Positions 40,001 to 55,200 of a stretch of 64,000 nucleotides of DNA are shown here, piece by piece (positions within the stretch are counted from its first letter, which is position 1; the number at the start of each line of letters is the position of its first letter). This DNA comes from Membranipora membranacea (taxonomy: Eukaryota > Bryozoa > Gymnolaemata > Cheilostomatida > Membraniporidae), in NCBI GenBank assembly GCA_914767715.1, contig OU612069.1:9423387-9487386 (forward strand), written 5' to 3'. The notes beneath the pieces were generated by a model. That model saw only the letters and a program-made list of their open reading frames with translations, searched no databases and was not told the origin of the DNA. Both the position numbers and the translations under genes were made by a program.

Positions 40001-43000
40001 CCTCACTGAAACCCATCTACTGTACAATACTATCTAACACAACAGGTAAGGGGGGGGGAGGTCACACATGAGCCTCACTGGAACCCGTCTAGTGTACAAT
40101 ACTATCTAACACAACAGGTAAGGGGGAGGTCTCACATGAGCCTCACTGGAACCCATCTACTGTACAATACTATCTAACACAACAGGTAAGGGGGGGAGGT
40201 CACACATGAGCCTTACTGGAACCTGTCTACTGTACCATACTATCTAACACAACAGGTAAGGGGGGGGATATCTCACATGAGCCTCACTGTAACCCGTCTA
40301 CTGTACAATACTATCTAACACAGCAGGTAAAGGGGGGGGGGGGTCACACATGAGCCTCACTGGAACCCGTCTACTGAACAATACTATCTAACACAACAGG
40401 TAAGAGGGGAGGTCACACATGAGCCTCACTGGAACCCGTCTACTGTACAATACTATCTAACACAACAGGTAAGAGGGGGAGGTCACACATGAGCCTCACT
40501 AGAACCCGTCTACTGTACAATACTATCTAACACAACAGGTAAGAGCGGGAGGTCACACGTGAGCCTCACTGGAACCCTTCTACTGTACAATACTATCTAA
40601 CACAACAGGTAAGAGGGGGAGGTAACACATGAGCCTCACTAGAACCCGTCTACTGTACAATACTATCTAACACAACAGGTAAGAGGGGGAGGTAACACAT
40701 GAGGCTCACTGGAACCCGTCTACTGTACAATACTATCTAACACAACAGGTAAGAGGGGGGAGGTCACACATGAGCCTCACTGTAACCTGTCTACTGTACA
40801 ATACTATCTAACACAACAGGTAAGAGGGGGGAGGTCACACATGAGCCTCCCTGGAACCCGTCTACTGTACAATACTATCTAACACAACAGGTAAGAGGGG
40901 GAGGTCACACATCAGCCTCACTAGAACCCGTCTACTGTACAATACTATCTAACACAACAGGTAAGAGGGGGAGGTAACACATGAGCCTCACTGGAACCCG
41001 TCTACTGTACAATACTATCTAACACAACAGGTAAGAGGGGGAGGTAACACATGAGCCTCACTGGAACCCGTCTACTGTACAATACTATCTAACACAACAG
41101 GTAGGAGGGGGAGGTAACACATGAGCCTCACTAGAACCCGTCTACTGTACAATACTATCTAACACAACAGGTAAGAGGGGGAGGTAACACATGAGCCTCA
41201 CTGGAACCCTTCTACTGTACAATACTATCTAACACAACAGGTAAGGGGGGAGGTCTCACATGAGCCTCACTGGAACCCGTCTACTGTACAATACTATCTA
41301 ACACAACAGGTAAGGGGGGGAGGTCTCACATGAGCCTCACTGGAACCCGTCTACTGTACAATACTATCTAACACAACAGGTAAGAGGGGGAGGTAACACA
41401 TGAGGCTCACTGGAACCCTTCTACTGTACAATACTATCTAACACAACAGGTAAGGGGGGAGGTCTCACATGAGCCTCACTGGAACCCGTCTACTGTACAA
41501 TACTATCTAACACAACAGGTAAGAGGGGGAGGTAACACATGAGCCTCACTGGAACCTGTCTACTGTACAATACTATCTAACACAACAGGTAAGGGGGGAG
41601 GTCTCACATGAGCCTCACTGGAACCCGTCTACTGTACAATACTATCTAACACAACAGGTAAGGGGGGGGAGGTCACACATGAGCCTCACTGGAACCTGTC
41701 TACTGTACAATACTATCTAACACAACAGGTAAGAGGGGGAGGTAACACATGAGCCTCACTGGAACCTGTCTACTGTACAATACTATCTAACACAACAGGT
41801 AAGAGGGGGAGGTAACACATGAGCCTCACTGGAACCCGTCTACTGTACAATACTATCTAACACAACAGGTAAGGGGGGGAGGTAACACATGAGCCTCACT
41901 GGAACCCGTCTACTGTACAATACTATCTAACACAACAGGTAAGAGGGGGGATGTCTCACATGAGCCTCACTGGAACCCGTCTACTGTACAATACTATCTA
42001 ACACAACAGGTAAGAGGGGGGAGGTAACACATGAGCCTCACTGGAACCCGTCTACTGTACAATACTATCTAACACAACAGGTAAGAGGGGGGATGTCTCA
42101 CATGAGCCTCACTGGAACCCGTCTACTGTACAATACTATCTAACACAACAGGTAAGAGGGGGGAGGTCACACATGAGCCTCACTGAAACCCATCTACTGT
42201 ACAATACTATCTAACACAACAGGTAAGGGGGGGGGAGGTCACACATGAGCCTCACTGGAACCCGTCTAGTGTACAATACTATCTAACACAACAGGTAAGG
42301 GGGAGGTCTCACATGAGCCTCACTGGAACCCATCTACTGTACAATACTATCTAACACAACAGGTAAGGGGGGGAGGTCACACATGAGCCTTACTGGAACC
42401 TGTCTACTGTACCATACTATCTAACACAACAGGTAAGGGGGGGGATATCTCACATGAGCCTCACTGTAACCCGTCTACTGTACAATACTATCTAACACAG
42501 CAGGTAAAGGGGGGGGGGGTCACACATGAGCCTCACTGGAACCCGTCTACTGAACAATACTATCTAACACAACAGGTAAGAGGGGAGGTCACACATGAGC
42601 CTCACTGGAACCCGTCTACTGTACAATACTATCTAACACAACAGGTAAGAGGGGGAGGTAACACATGAGCCTCACTGGAACCCGTCTACTGTACAATACT
42701 ATCTAACACAACAGGTAAGAGGGGGAGGTAACACATGAGCCTCACTGGAACCTGTCTACTGTACAATACTATCTAACACAACAGGTAAGGGGGGAGGTCT
42801 CACATGAGCCTCACTGGAACCCGTCTACTGTACAATACTATCTAACACAACAGGTAAGGGGGGGGAGGTCACACATGAGCCTCACTGGAACCTGTCTACT
42901 GTACAATACTATCTAACACAACAGGTAAGAGGGGGAGGTAACACATGAGCCTCACTGGAACCTGTCTACTGTACAATACTATCTAACACAACAGGTAAGA

Positions 43001-46000
43001 GGGGGAGGTAACACATGAGCCTCACTGGAACCCGTCTACTGTACAATACTATCTAACACAACAGGTAAGGGGGGGAGGTAACACATGAGCCTCACTGGAA
43101 CCCGTCTACTGTACAATACTATCTAACACAACAGGTAAGAGGGGGGATGTCTCACATGAGCCTCACTGGAACCCGTCTACTGTACAATACTATCTAACAC
43201 AACAGGTAAGAGGGGGGAGGTAACACATGAGCCTCACTGGAACCCGTCTACTGTACAATACTATCTAACACAACAGGTAAGAGGGGGGATGTCTCACATG
43301 AGCCTCACTGGAACCCGTCTACTGTACAATACTATCTAACACAACAGGTAAGAGGGGGGAGGTCACACATGAGCCTCACTGAAACCCATCTACTGTACAA
43401 TACTATCTAACACAACAGGTAAGGGGGGGGGAGGTCACACATGAGCCTCACTGGAACCCGTCTAGTGTACAATACTATCTAACACAACAGGTAAGGGGGA
43501 GGTCTCACATGAGCCTCACTGGAACCCATCTACTGTACAATACTATCTAACACAACAGGTAAGGGGGGGAGGTCACACATGAGCCTTACTGGAACCTGTC
43601 TACTGTACCATACTATCTAACACAACAGGTAAGGGGGGGGATATCTCACATGAGCCTCACTGTAACCCGTCTACTGTACAATACTATCTAACACAACAGG
43701 TAAAGGGGGGGGGGGGTCACACATGAGCCTCACTGGAACCCGTCTACTGAACAATACTATCTAACACAACAGGTAAGAGGGGAGGTCACACATGAGCCTC
43801 ACTGGAACCCGTCTACTGTACAATACTATCTAACACAACAGGTAAGAGGGGGAGGTCACACATGAGCCTCACTAGAACCCGTCTACTGTACAATACTATC
43901 TAACACAACAGGTAAGAGCGGGAGGTCACACGTGAGCCTCACTGGAACCCTTCTACTGTACAATACTATCTAACACAACAGGTAAGAGGGGGAGGTAACA
44001 CATGAGCCTCACTAGAACCCGTCTACTGTACAATACTATCTAACACAACAGGTAAGAGGGGGAGGTAACACATGAGGCTCACTGGAACCCGTCTACTGTA
44101 CAATACTATCTAACACAACAGGTAAGAGGGGGGAGGTCACACATGAGCCTCACTGTAACCTGTCTACTGTACAATACTATCTAACACAACAGGTAAGAGG
44201 GGGGAGGTCACACATGAGCCTCCCTGGAACCCGTCTACTGTACAATACTATCTAACACAACAGGTAAGAGGGGGAGGTCACACATCAGCCTCACTAGAAC
44301 CCGTCTACTGTACAATACTATCTAACACAACAGGTAAGAGGGGGAGGTAACACATGAGCCTCACTGGAACCCGTCTACTGTACAATACTATCTAACACAA
44401 CAGGTAAGAGGGGGAGGTAACACATGAGCCTCACTGGAACCCGTCTACTGTACAATACTATCTAACACAACAGGTAGGAGGGGGAGGTAACACATGAGCC
44501 TCACTAGAACCCGTCTACTGTACAATACTATCTAACACAACAGGTAAGAGGGGGAGGTAACACATGAGCCTCACTGGAACCCTTCTACTGTACAATACTA
44601 TCTAACACAACAGGTAAGGGGGGAGGTCTCACATGAGCCTCACTGGAACCCGTCTACTGTACAATACTATCTAACACAACAGGTAAGGGGGGGAGGTCTC
44701 ACATGAGCCTCACTGGAACCCGTCTACTGTACAATACTATCTAACACAACAGGTAAGAGGGGGAGGTAACACATGAGGCTCACTGGAACCCTTCTACTGT
44801 ACAATACTATCTAACACAACAGGTAAGGGGGGAGGTCTCACATGAGCCTCACTGGAACCCGTCTACTGTACAATACTATCTAACACAACAGGTAAGAGGG
44901 GGAGGTAACACATGAGCCTCACTGGAACCTGTCTACTGTACAATACTATCTAACACAACAGGTAAGGGGGGAGGTCTCACATGAGCCTCACTGGAACCCG
45001 TCTACTGTACAATACTATCTAACACAACAGGTAAGAGGGGGGAGGTCACACATGAGCCTCACTGGAACCTGTCTACTGTACAATACTATCTAACACAACA
45101 GGTAAGAGGGGGAGGTAACACATGAGCCTCACTGGAACCTGTCTACTGTACAATACTATCTAACACAACAGGTAAGAGGGGGAGGTAACACATGAGCCTC
45201 ACTGGAACCCGTCTACTGTACAATACTATCTAACACAACAGGTAAGGGGGGGAGGTAACACATGAGCCTCACTGGAACCCGTCTACTGTACAATACTATC
45301 TAACACAACAGGTAAGAGGGGGGATGTCTCACATGAGCCTCACTGGAACCCGTCTACTGTACAATACTATCTAACACAACAGGTAAGAGGGGGGAGGTAA
45401 CACATGAGCCTCACTGGAACCCGTCTACTGTACAATACTATCTAACACAACAGGTAAGAGGGGGGATGTCTCACATGAGCCTCACTGGAACCCGTCTACT
45501 GTACAATACTATCTAACACAACAGGTAAGAGGGGGGAGGTCACACATGAGCCTCACTGTAACCCATCTACTGTACAATACTATCTAACACAACAGGTAAG
45601 GGGGGGGGAGGTCACACATGAGCCTCACTGGAACCCGTCTAGTGTACAATACTATCTAACACAACAGGTAAGGGGGAGGTCTCACATGAGCCTCACTGGA
45701 ACCCATCTACTGTACAATACTATCTAACACAACAGGTAAGGGGGGGAGGTCACACATGAGCCTTACTGGAACCTGTCTACTGTACCATACTATCTAACAC
45801 AACAGGTAAGGGGGGGGATATCTCACATGAGCCTCACTGTAACCCGTCTACTGTACAATACTATCTAACACAGCAGGTAAAGGGGGGGGGGGGTCACACA
45901 TGAGCCTCACTGGAACCCGTCTACTGAACAATACTATCTAACACAACAGGTAAGAGGGGAGGTCACACATGAGCCTCACTGGAACCCGTCTACTGTACAA

Positions 46001-46092
46001 TACTATCTAACACAACAGGTAAGAGGGGGAGGTCACACATGAGCCTCACTAGAACCCGTCTACTGTACAATACTATCTAACACAACAGGTAA

Positions 46093-46292
46093 NNNNNNNN
46101 NNNNNNNNNNNNNNNNNNNNNNNNNNNNNNNNNNNNNNNNNNNNNNNNNNNNNNNNNNNNNNNNNNNNNNNNNNNNNNNNNNNNNNNNNNNNNNNNNNNN
46201 NNNNNNNNNNNNNNNNNNNNNNNNNNNNNNNNNNNNNNNNNNNNNNNNNNNNNNNNNNNNNNNNNNNNNNNNNNNNNNNNNNNNNNNNNNNN
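46093..46292. other. Assembly gap of exactly 200 N
   Basis: 200 undetermined bases between ...acaggtaa and gagcgggagg.... The two flanks join into a normal unit. The paralogous block at 58426-59836 is continuous across the equivalent point, with offsets of 12,785 before and 12,585 after the gap. Confidence 0.95.
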
Positions 46293-49200
46293 GAGCGGGA
46301 GGTCACACGTGAGCCTCACTGGAACCCTTCTACTGTACAATACTATCTAACACAACAGGTAAGAGGGGGAGGTAACACATGAGCCTCACTAGAACCCGTC
46401 TACTGTACAATACTATCTAACACAACAGGTAAGAGGGGGAGGTAACACATGAGGCTCACTGGAACCCGTCTACTGTACAATACTATCTAACACAACAGGT
46501 AAGAGGGGGGAGGTCACACATGAGCCTCACTGTAACCTGTCTACTGTACAATACTATCTAACACAACAGGTAAGAGGGGGAGGTAACACATGAGCCTCAC
46601 TGGAACCCGTCTTCTGTACAATACTATCTAACACAACAGGTAAGAGGGGGAGGTCACACATCAGCCTCACTAGAACCCGTCTACTGTACAATACTATCTA
46701 ACACAACAGGTAAGAGGGGGAGGTAACACATGAGGCTCACTGGAACCTGTCTACTGTACAATACTATCTAACACAACAGGTAAGAGGGGGAGGTCACACA
46801 TCAGCCTCACTAGAACCCGTCTACTGTACAATACTATCTAACACAACAGGTAAGAGGGGGAGGTCACACATCAGCCTCACTAGAACCCGTCTACTGTACA
46901 ATACTATCTAACACAACAGGTAAGAGGGGGGAGGTCACACATGAGCCTCACTGGAACCTGTCTACTGTACAATACTATCTAACACAACAGGTAAGAGGGG
47001 GAGGTCACACATGAGCCTCACTGGAACCTGTCTACTGTACAATACTATCTAACACAACAGGTAAGAGGGGGAGGTAACACATGAGGCTCACTGGAACCCG
47101 TCTACTGTACAATACTATCTAACACAACAGGTAAGAGGGGGGAGGTCACACATCAGCCTCACTAGAACCCGTCTACTGTACAATACTATCTAACACAACA
47201 GGTAAGAGGAGGGAGGTAACACATGAGCCTCACTGGAACCCGTCTACTGTACAATACAATCTAACACAACAGGTAAGAGGGGGAGGTAACACATGAGGCT
47301 CACTGGAACCTGTCTACTGTACAATACTATCTAACACAACAGGTAAGAGGGGGAGGTCACACATCAGCCTCACTAGAACCCTTCTACTGTACAATACTAT
47401 CTAACACAACAGGTAAGAGGGGGAGGTCACACATCAGCCTCACTAGAACCCGTCTACTGTACAATACTATCTAACACAACAGGTAAGAGGGGGGAGGTCA
47501 CACATGAGCCTCACTGGAACCTGTCTACTGTACAATACTATCTAACACAACAGGTAAGAGGGGGAGGTCACACATGAGCCTCACTGGAACCTGTCTACTG
47601 TACAATACTATCTAACACAACAGGTAAGAGGGGGAGGTAACACATGAGGCTCACTAGAACCCGTCTACTGTACAATACTATCTAACACAACAGGTAAGAG
47701 GGGGGAGGTCACACATCAGCCTCACTAGAACCCGTCTACTGTACAATACTATCTAACACAACAGGTAAGAGCGGGAGGTCACACATGAGCTTCACTAGAA
47801 CCCGTCTACTGTACAATACTATCTAACACAACAGGTAAGAGGGGGAGGTAACACATGAGCCTCACTGGAACCCGTCTACTGTACAATACTATCTAACACA
47901 ACAGGTAAGAGCGGGAGGTCACACATGAGCCTCACTAGAACCCGTCTACTGTACGATACTATCTAACACAACAGGTAAGAGGGGGAGGTAACACATGAGC
48001 CTCACTAGAACCCGTCTACTGTACAATACTATCTAACACAACAGGTAAGAGCGGGAGGTCACACATGAGCTTCACTAGAACCCGTCTACTGTACAATACT
48101 ATCTAACACAACAGGTAAGAGCGGGAGGTAACACATCAGCCTCACTAGAACCCGTCTACTGTACAATACTATCTAACACAACAGGTAAGAGGGGGAGGTA
48201 ACACATGAGCCTCACTAGAACCCGTCTACTGTACAATACTATCTAACACAACAGGTAAGAGGGGGAGGTAACACATGAGCCTCACTAGAACCCGTCTACT
48301 GTACAATACTATCTAACACAACAGGTAAGAGCGGGAGGTCACACATGAGCTTCACTAGAACCCGTCTACTGTACAATACTATCTAACACAACAGGTAAGA
48401 GCGGGAGGTAACACATCAGCCTCACTAGAACCCGTCTACTGTACAATACTATCTAACACAACAGGTAAGAGGGGGAGGTAACACATGAGCCTCACTAGAA
48501 CCCGTCTACTGTACAATACTATCTAACACAACAGGTAAGAGCGGGAGGTAACACGTGAGCCTCACTGGAACCCGTCTACTGTACAATACTATCTAACACA
48601 ACAGGTAAGGGGAGAGGTCACACATGAGCCTCACTGGAACCCGTCTACTGTACAATACTATCTAACACAACAGGTAAGAGGGGGGAGGTCACACATGAGC
48701 CTCACTGGAACCTGTCTACTGTACAATACTATCTAACACAACAGGTAAGAGCGGGAGGTCACACATGAGCCTCACTGTGACCCGTGTACTGTACAATACT
48801 ATCTAACACAACGGGTAAGGGGGGAGGTCACACATGAGCCTCACTGTAACCCGTCTACTGTACAATACTATCTAACACAATAGGTAAGAGGGGGAGGTAA
48901 CACATGAGCCTCACTGGAACCCATCTACTGTACAATACTATCTAACACAACAGGTAAGAGGGGGAGGTAACACATGAGCCTCACTGTAACCTGTCTACTG
49001 TACAATACTATCTAACACAATAGGTAAGAGGGGGAGGTCACACATGAGCCTCACTGTAACCCGTCTACTGTACAATACTATCTAACACAATAGGTAAGAG
49101 GGGGAGGTAACACATGAGCCTCACTGGAACCCATCTACTGTACAATACTATCTAACACAACAGGTAAGAGGGGGAGGTAACACATGAGCCTCACTGTAAC

Positions 49201-52200
49201 CTGTCTACTGTACAATACTATCTAACACAACAGGTAAGAGGGGGGAGGTAACACATGAGCCTCACTGTAACCCGTCTACTGTACAATACTATCTAACACA
49301 ATAGGTAAGAGGGGGAGGTAACACATGAGCCTCACTGGAACCCATCTACTGGACAATACTATCTAACACAACAGGTAAGAGGGGGAGGTCACACATGAGC
49401 CTCACTGGAACCTGTCTACTGTACAATACTATCTAACACAACAGGTAAGAGGGGGGAGGTCACACATGAGCCTCACTGGAACCTGTCTACTGTACAATAC
49501 TATCTAACACAACAGGTAAGAGCGGGAGGTCACACATGAGCCTCACTGTAACCCGTCTACTGTACAATACTATCTAACACAACAGGTAAGAGGGGGAGGT
49601 AACACATGAGCCTCACTGGAACCCGTCTACTGTACAATACTATCTAACACAACAGGTAAGAGGGGGAGGTCACACATGAGCCTCACTGTAACCCGTCTAC
49701 TGTACAATACTATCTAACACAATAGGTAAGAGGGGGAGGTAACACATGAGCCTCACTGGAACCCATCTACTGTACAATACTATCTAACACAACAGGTAAG
49801 AGGGGGAGGGAACACATGAGCCTCACTGTAACCCGTCTACTGGACAATACTATCTAACACAACAGGTAAGAGGGGGAGGTCACACATGAGCCTCACTGGA
49901 ACCTGTCTACTGTACAATACTATCTAACACAACAGGTAAGAGGGGGAGGTAACACATGAGCCTCACTGTAACCTGTCTACTGTACAATACTATCTAACAC
50001 AACAGGTAAGAGGGGGGGGAGGTCTCACATGAGGCTCACTGGAACCCATCTACTGTACAATACTATCTAACACAACAGGTAAGAGGGGGAGGTAACACAT
50101 GAGCCTCACTGTAACCTGTCTACTGTACAATACTATCTAACACAACAGGTAAGAGGGGGGGGAGGTCTCACATGAGCCTCACTGTAACCTGTCTACTGTA
50201 CAATACTATCTAACACAACAGGTAAGAGGGGGAGGTCACACATGAGCCTCACTGGAACCTGTCTACTGTACAATACTATCTAACACAACAGGTAAGAGGG
50301 GGAGGTAACACATGAGGCTCACTGGAACCCGTCTACTGGACAATACTATCTAACACAACAGGTAAGAGGGGGAGGTAACACATGAGCCTCACTAGAACCC
50401 GTCTACTGTACAATACTATCTAACACAACAGGTAAGGGGGGAGGTCACACATGAGCCTCACTGTAACCCGTCTACTGTACAATACTATCTAACACAACAG
50501 GTAAGAGGGGGAGGTAACACATGAGCCTCACTGGAACCTGTCTACTGTACAATACTATCTAACACAACAGGTAAGAGGGGGAGGTAACACATGAGCCTCA
50601 CTGGAACCTGTCTACTGTACAATACTATCTAACACAACAGGTAAGAGGGGGGAGGTAACACATGAGCCTCACTGGAACCCGTCTACTGTACAATACTATC
50701 TAACACAACAGGTAAGAGCGGGAGGTCACACGTGAGCCTCACTGGAACCCTTCTACTGTACAATACTATCTAACACAACAGGTAAGAGGGGGGAGGTCAC
50801 ACATGAGCCTCACTGGAACCTGTCTACTGTACAATACTATCTAACACAACAGGTAAGAGGGGGGGGAGGTCTCACATGAGGCTCACTGGAACCCGTCTCC
50901 TGTACAATACTATCTAACACAACAGGTAAGAGGGGGAGGTCTCACATGAGCCTCACTGGAACCTGTCTACTGTACAATACTATCTAACACAACAGGTAAG
51001 AGGGGGAGGTAACACATGAGGCTCACTAGAACCCGTCTACTGTACAATACTATCTAACACAACAGGTAAGAGGGGGAGGTAACACATGAGCCTCACTGGA
51101 ACCTGTCTACTGTACAATACTATCTAACACAACAGGTAAGAGGGGGGAGGTAACACATGAGCCTCACTGGAACCCGTCTACTGTACAATACTATCTAACA
51201 CAACAGGTAAGAGCGGGAGGTCACACGTGAGCCTCACTGGAACCCTTCTACTGTACAATACTATCTAACACAACAGGTAAGAGGGGGGAGGTCACACATG
51301 AGCCTCACTGGAACCTGTCTACTGTACAATACTATCTAACACAACAGGTAAGAGGGGGAGGTAACACATGAGGCTCACTGGAACCCGTCTACTGTACAAT
51401 ACTATCTAACACAACAGGTAAGAGGGGGAGGTCTCACATGAGCCTCACTGGAACCTGTCTACTGTACAATACTATCTAACACAACAGGTAAGAGGGGGAG
51501 GTAACACATGAGGCTCACTAGAACCCGTCTACTGTACAATACTATCTAACACAACAGGTAAGAGGGGGAGGTAACACATGAGCCTCACTGGAACCCGTCT
51601 ACTGTACAATACTATCTAACACAACAGGTAAGAGGGGGGAGGTCACACATGAGCCTCACTGGAACCCATCTACTGTACAATACTATCTAACACAACAGGT
51701 AAGAGGGGGAGGTAACACATGAGCCTCACTGTAACCCGTCTACTGGACAATACTATCTAACACAACAGGTAAGAGGGGGAGGTCACACATGAGCCTCACT
51801 GGAACCTGTCTACTGTACAATACTATCTAACACAACAGGTAAGAGGGGGAGGTAACACATGAGGCTCACTGGAACCCATCTACTGTACAATACTATCTAA
51901 CACAACAGGTAAGAGGGGGAGGTAACACATGAGCCTCACTGTAACCTGTCTACTGTACAATACTATCTAACACAACAGGTAAGAGGGGGGGGAGGTCTCA
52001 CATGAGGCTCACTGGAACCCATCTACTGTACAATACTATCTAACACAACAGGTAAGAGGGGGAGGTAACACATGAGCCTCACTGTAACCTGTCTACTGTA
52101 CAATACTATCTAACACAACAGGTAAGAGGGGGGGGAGGTCTCACATGAGCCTCACTGTAACCTGTCTACTGTACAATACTATCTAACACAACAGGTAAGA

Positions 52201-55200
52201 GGGGGAGGTCACACATGAGCCTCACTGGAACCTGTCTACTGTACAATACTATCTAACACAACAGGTAAGAGGGGGAGGTAACACATGAGGCTCACTGGAA
52301 CCCGTCTACTGGACAATACTATCTAACACAACAGGTAAGAGGGGGAGGTAACACATGAGCCTCACTAGAACCCGTCTACTGTACAATACTATCTAACACA
52401 ACAGGTAAGGGGGGAGGTCACACTTGAGCCTCACTGTAACCCGTCTACTGTACAATACTATCTAACACAACAGGTAAGAGGGGGAGGTAACACATGAGCC
52501 TCACTGGAACCTGTCTACTGTACAATACTATCTAACACAACAGGTAAGAGGGGGAGGTAACACATGAGCCTCACTGGAACCTGTCTACTGTACAATACTA
52601 TCTAACACAACAGGTAAGAGGGGGGAGGTAACACATGAGCCTCACTGGAACCCGTCTACTGTACAATACTATCTAACACAACAGGTAAGAGCGGGAGGTC
52701 ACACGTGAGCCCCACTGGAACCCTTCTACTGTACAATACTATCTAACACAACAGGTAAGAGGGGGGAGGTCACACATGAGCCTCACTGTAACCTGTCTAC
52801 TGTACAATACTATCTAACACAACAGGTAAGAGGGGGAGGTAACACATGAGCCTCACTGGAACCCGTCTTCTGTACAATACTATCTAACACAACAGGTAAG
52901 AGGGGGAGGTCACACATCAGCCTCACTAGAACCCGTCTACTGTACAATACTATCTAACACAACAGGTAAGAGGGGGAGGTAACACATGAGCCTCACTGGA
53001 ACCTTTCTACTGTACAATACTATCTAACACAACAGGTAAGAGGGGGGAGGTCTCACATGAGCCTCACTGGAACCCGTCTACTATACAATACTATCTAACA
53101 CAACAGGTAAGGGGGGGATATCTCACATGAGCCTCACTGTAACCTGTCTACTGTACAATACTATCTAACACAACAGGTAAGAGGGGGAGGTCACACATGA
53201 GCCTCACTGGAACCTGTCTACTGTACAATACTATCTAACACAACAGGTAAGAGGGGGAGGTAACACATGAGGCTCACTGGAACCTGTCTACTGTACAATA
53301 CTATCTAACACAACAGGTAAGAGGGGGGAGGTCACACATGAGCCTCACTGAAACCCGTCTACTGTACAATACTATCTAACACAACAGGTAAGAGGGGGAG
53401 GTAACACATGAGCCTCACTGGAACCCGTCTACTGTACAATACTATCTAACACAACAGGTAAGAGGGGGAGGTCACACATGAGCCTCACTGTAACCCGTCT
53501 ACTGTACAATACTATCTAACACAACAGGTAAGAGGGGGGAGGTCTCACATGAGCCTCACTGGAACCCGTCTACTGTACAATACTATCTAACACAACAGGT
53601 AAGAGGGGGAGGTAACACATGAGCCTCACTAGAACCCGTCTACTGTACAATACTATCTAACACAACAGGTAAGAGGGGGAGGTCACACATGAGCCTCACT
53701 GTAACCCGTCTACTGTACAATACTATCTAACACAACAGGTAAGAGGGGGGAGGTCTCACATGAGCCTCACTGGAACCCGTCTACTGTACAATACTATCTA
53801 ACACAACAGGTAAGAGGGGGAGGTAACACATGAGCCTCACTGTAACCTGTCTACTGTACAATACTATCTAACACAACAGGTAAGAGGGGGGAGGTCACAC
53901 ATGAGCCTCACTGGAACCCGTCTACTGTACAATACTATCTAACACAACAGGTAAGAGGGGGAGGTAACACATGAGCCTCACTGGAACCCGTCTACTGTAC
54001 AATACTATCTAACACAACAGGTAAGAGGGGGGAGGTCACACATGAGCCTCACTGGAACCCGTCTACTGTACAATACTATCTAACACAACAGGTAAGAGGG
54101 GGGAGGTCACACATGAGCCTCACTGGAACCTGTCTACTGTACAATACTATCTAACACAACAGGTAAGAGGGGGGAGGTAACACATCAGCCTCACTAGAAC
54201 CCGTCTACTGTACAATACTATCTAACACAACAGGTAAGAGGGGGAGGTAACACATGAGCCTCACTGGAACCCGTCTACTGTACAATACTATCTAACACAA
54301 CAGGTAAGGGGGGAGGTCACACATGAGCCTCACTGGAACCTGTCTACTGTACAATACTATCTAACACAACAGGTAAGAGGGGGAGGTAACACATGAGCCT
54401 CACTGGAACCTGTCTACTGTACAATACTATCTAACACAACAGGTAAGAGGGGGGAGGTCACACATGAGCCTCACTGGAACCTGTCTACTGTACAATACTA
54501 TCTAACACAACAGGTAAGAGGGGGAGGTAACACATGAGCCTCACTGGAACCCGTCTACTGTACAATACTATCTAACACAACAGGTAAGAGGGGGGAGGTC
54601 ACACATGAGCCTCACTGGAACCCGTCTACTGTACAATACTATCTAACACAACAGGTAAGAGGGGGAGGTAACACATGAGCCTCACTGGAACCTGTCTACT
54701 GTACAATACTATCTAACACAACAGGTAAGAGGGGGGAGGTCACACATGAGCCTCACTGGAACCTGTCTACTGTACAATACTATCTAACACAACAGGTAAG
54801 AGGGGGAGGTAACACATGAGCCTCACTGGAACCTGTCTACTGTACAATACTATCTAACACAACAGGTAAGAGGGGGAGGTAACACATGAGCCTCACTGGA
54901 ACCCGTCTACTGTACAATACTATCTAACACAACAGGTAAGAGGGGGGAGGTCACACATGAGCCTCACTGGAACCTGTCTACTGTACAATACTATCTAACA
55001 CAACAGGTAAGAGGGGGAGGTAACACATGAGCCTCACTGGAACCCGTCTACTGTACAATACTATCTAACACAACAGGTAAGAGGGGGAGGTCACACATGA
55101 GCCTCACTGGAACCCGTCTACTGTACAATACTATCTAACACAACAGGTAAGAGGGGGAGGTAACACATGAGCCTCACTGGAACCCGTCTACTGTACAATA

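Noticed and set aside
46073-46340. Open frames spanning the N gap
   Set aside because: They exist only because undetermined bases translate without stops.
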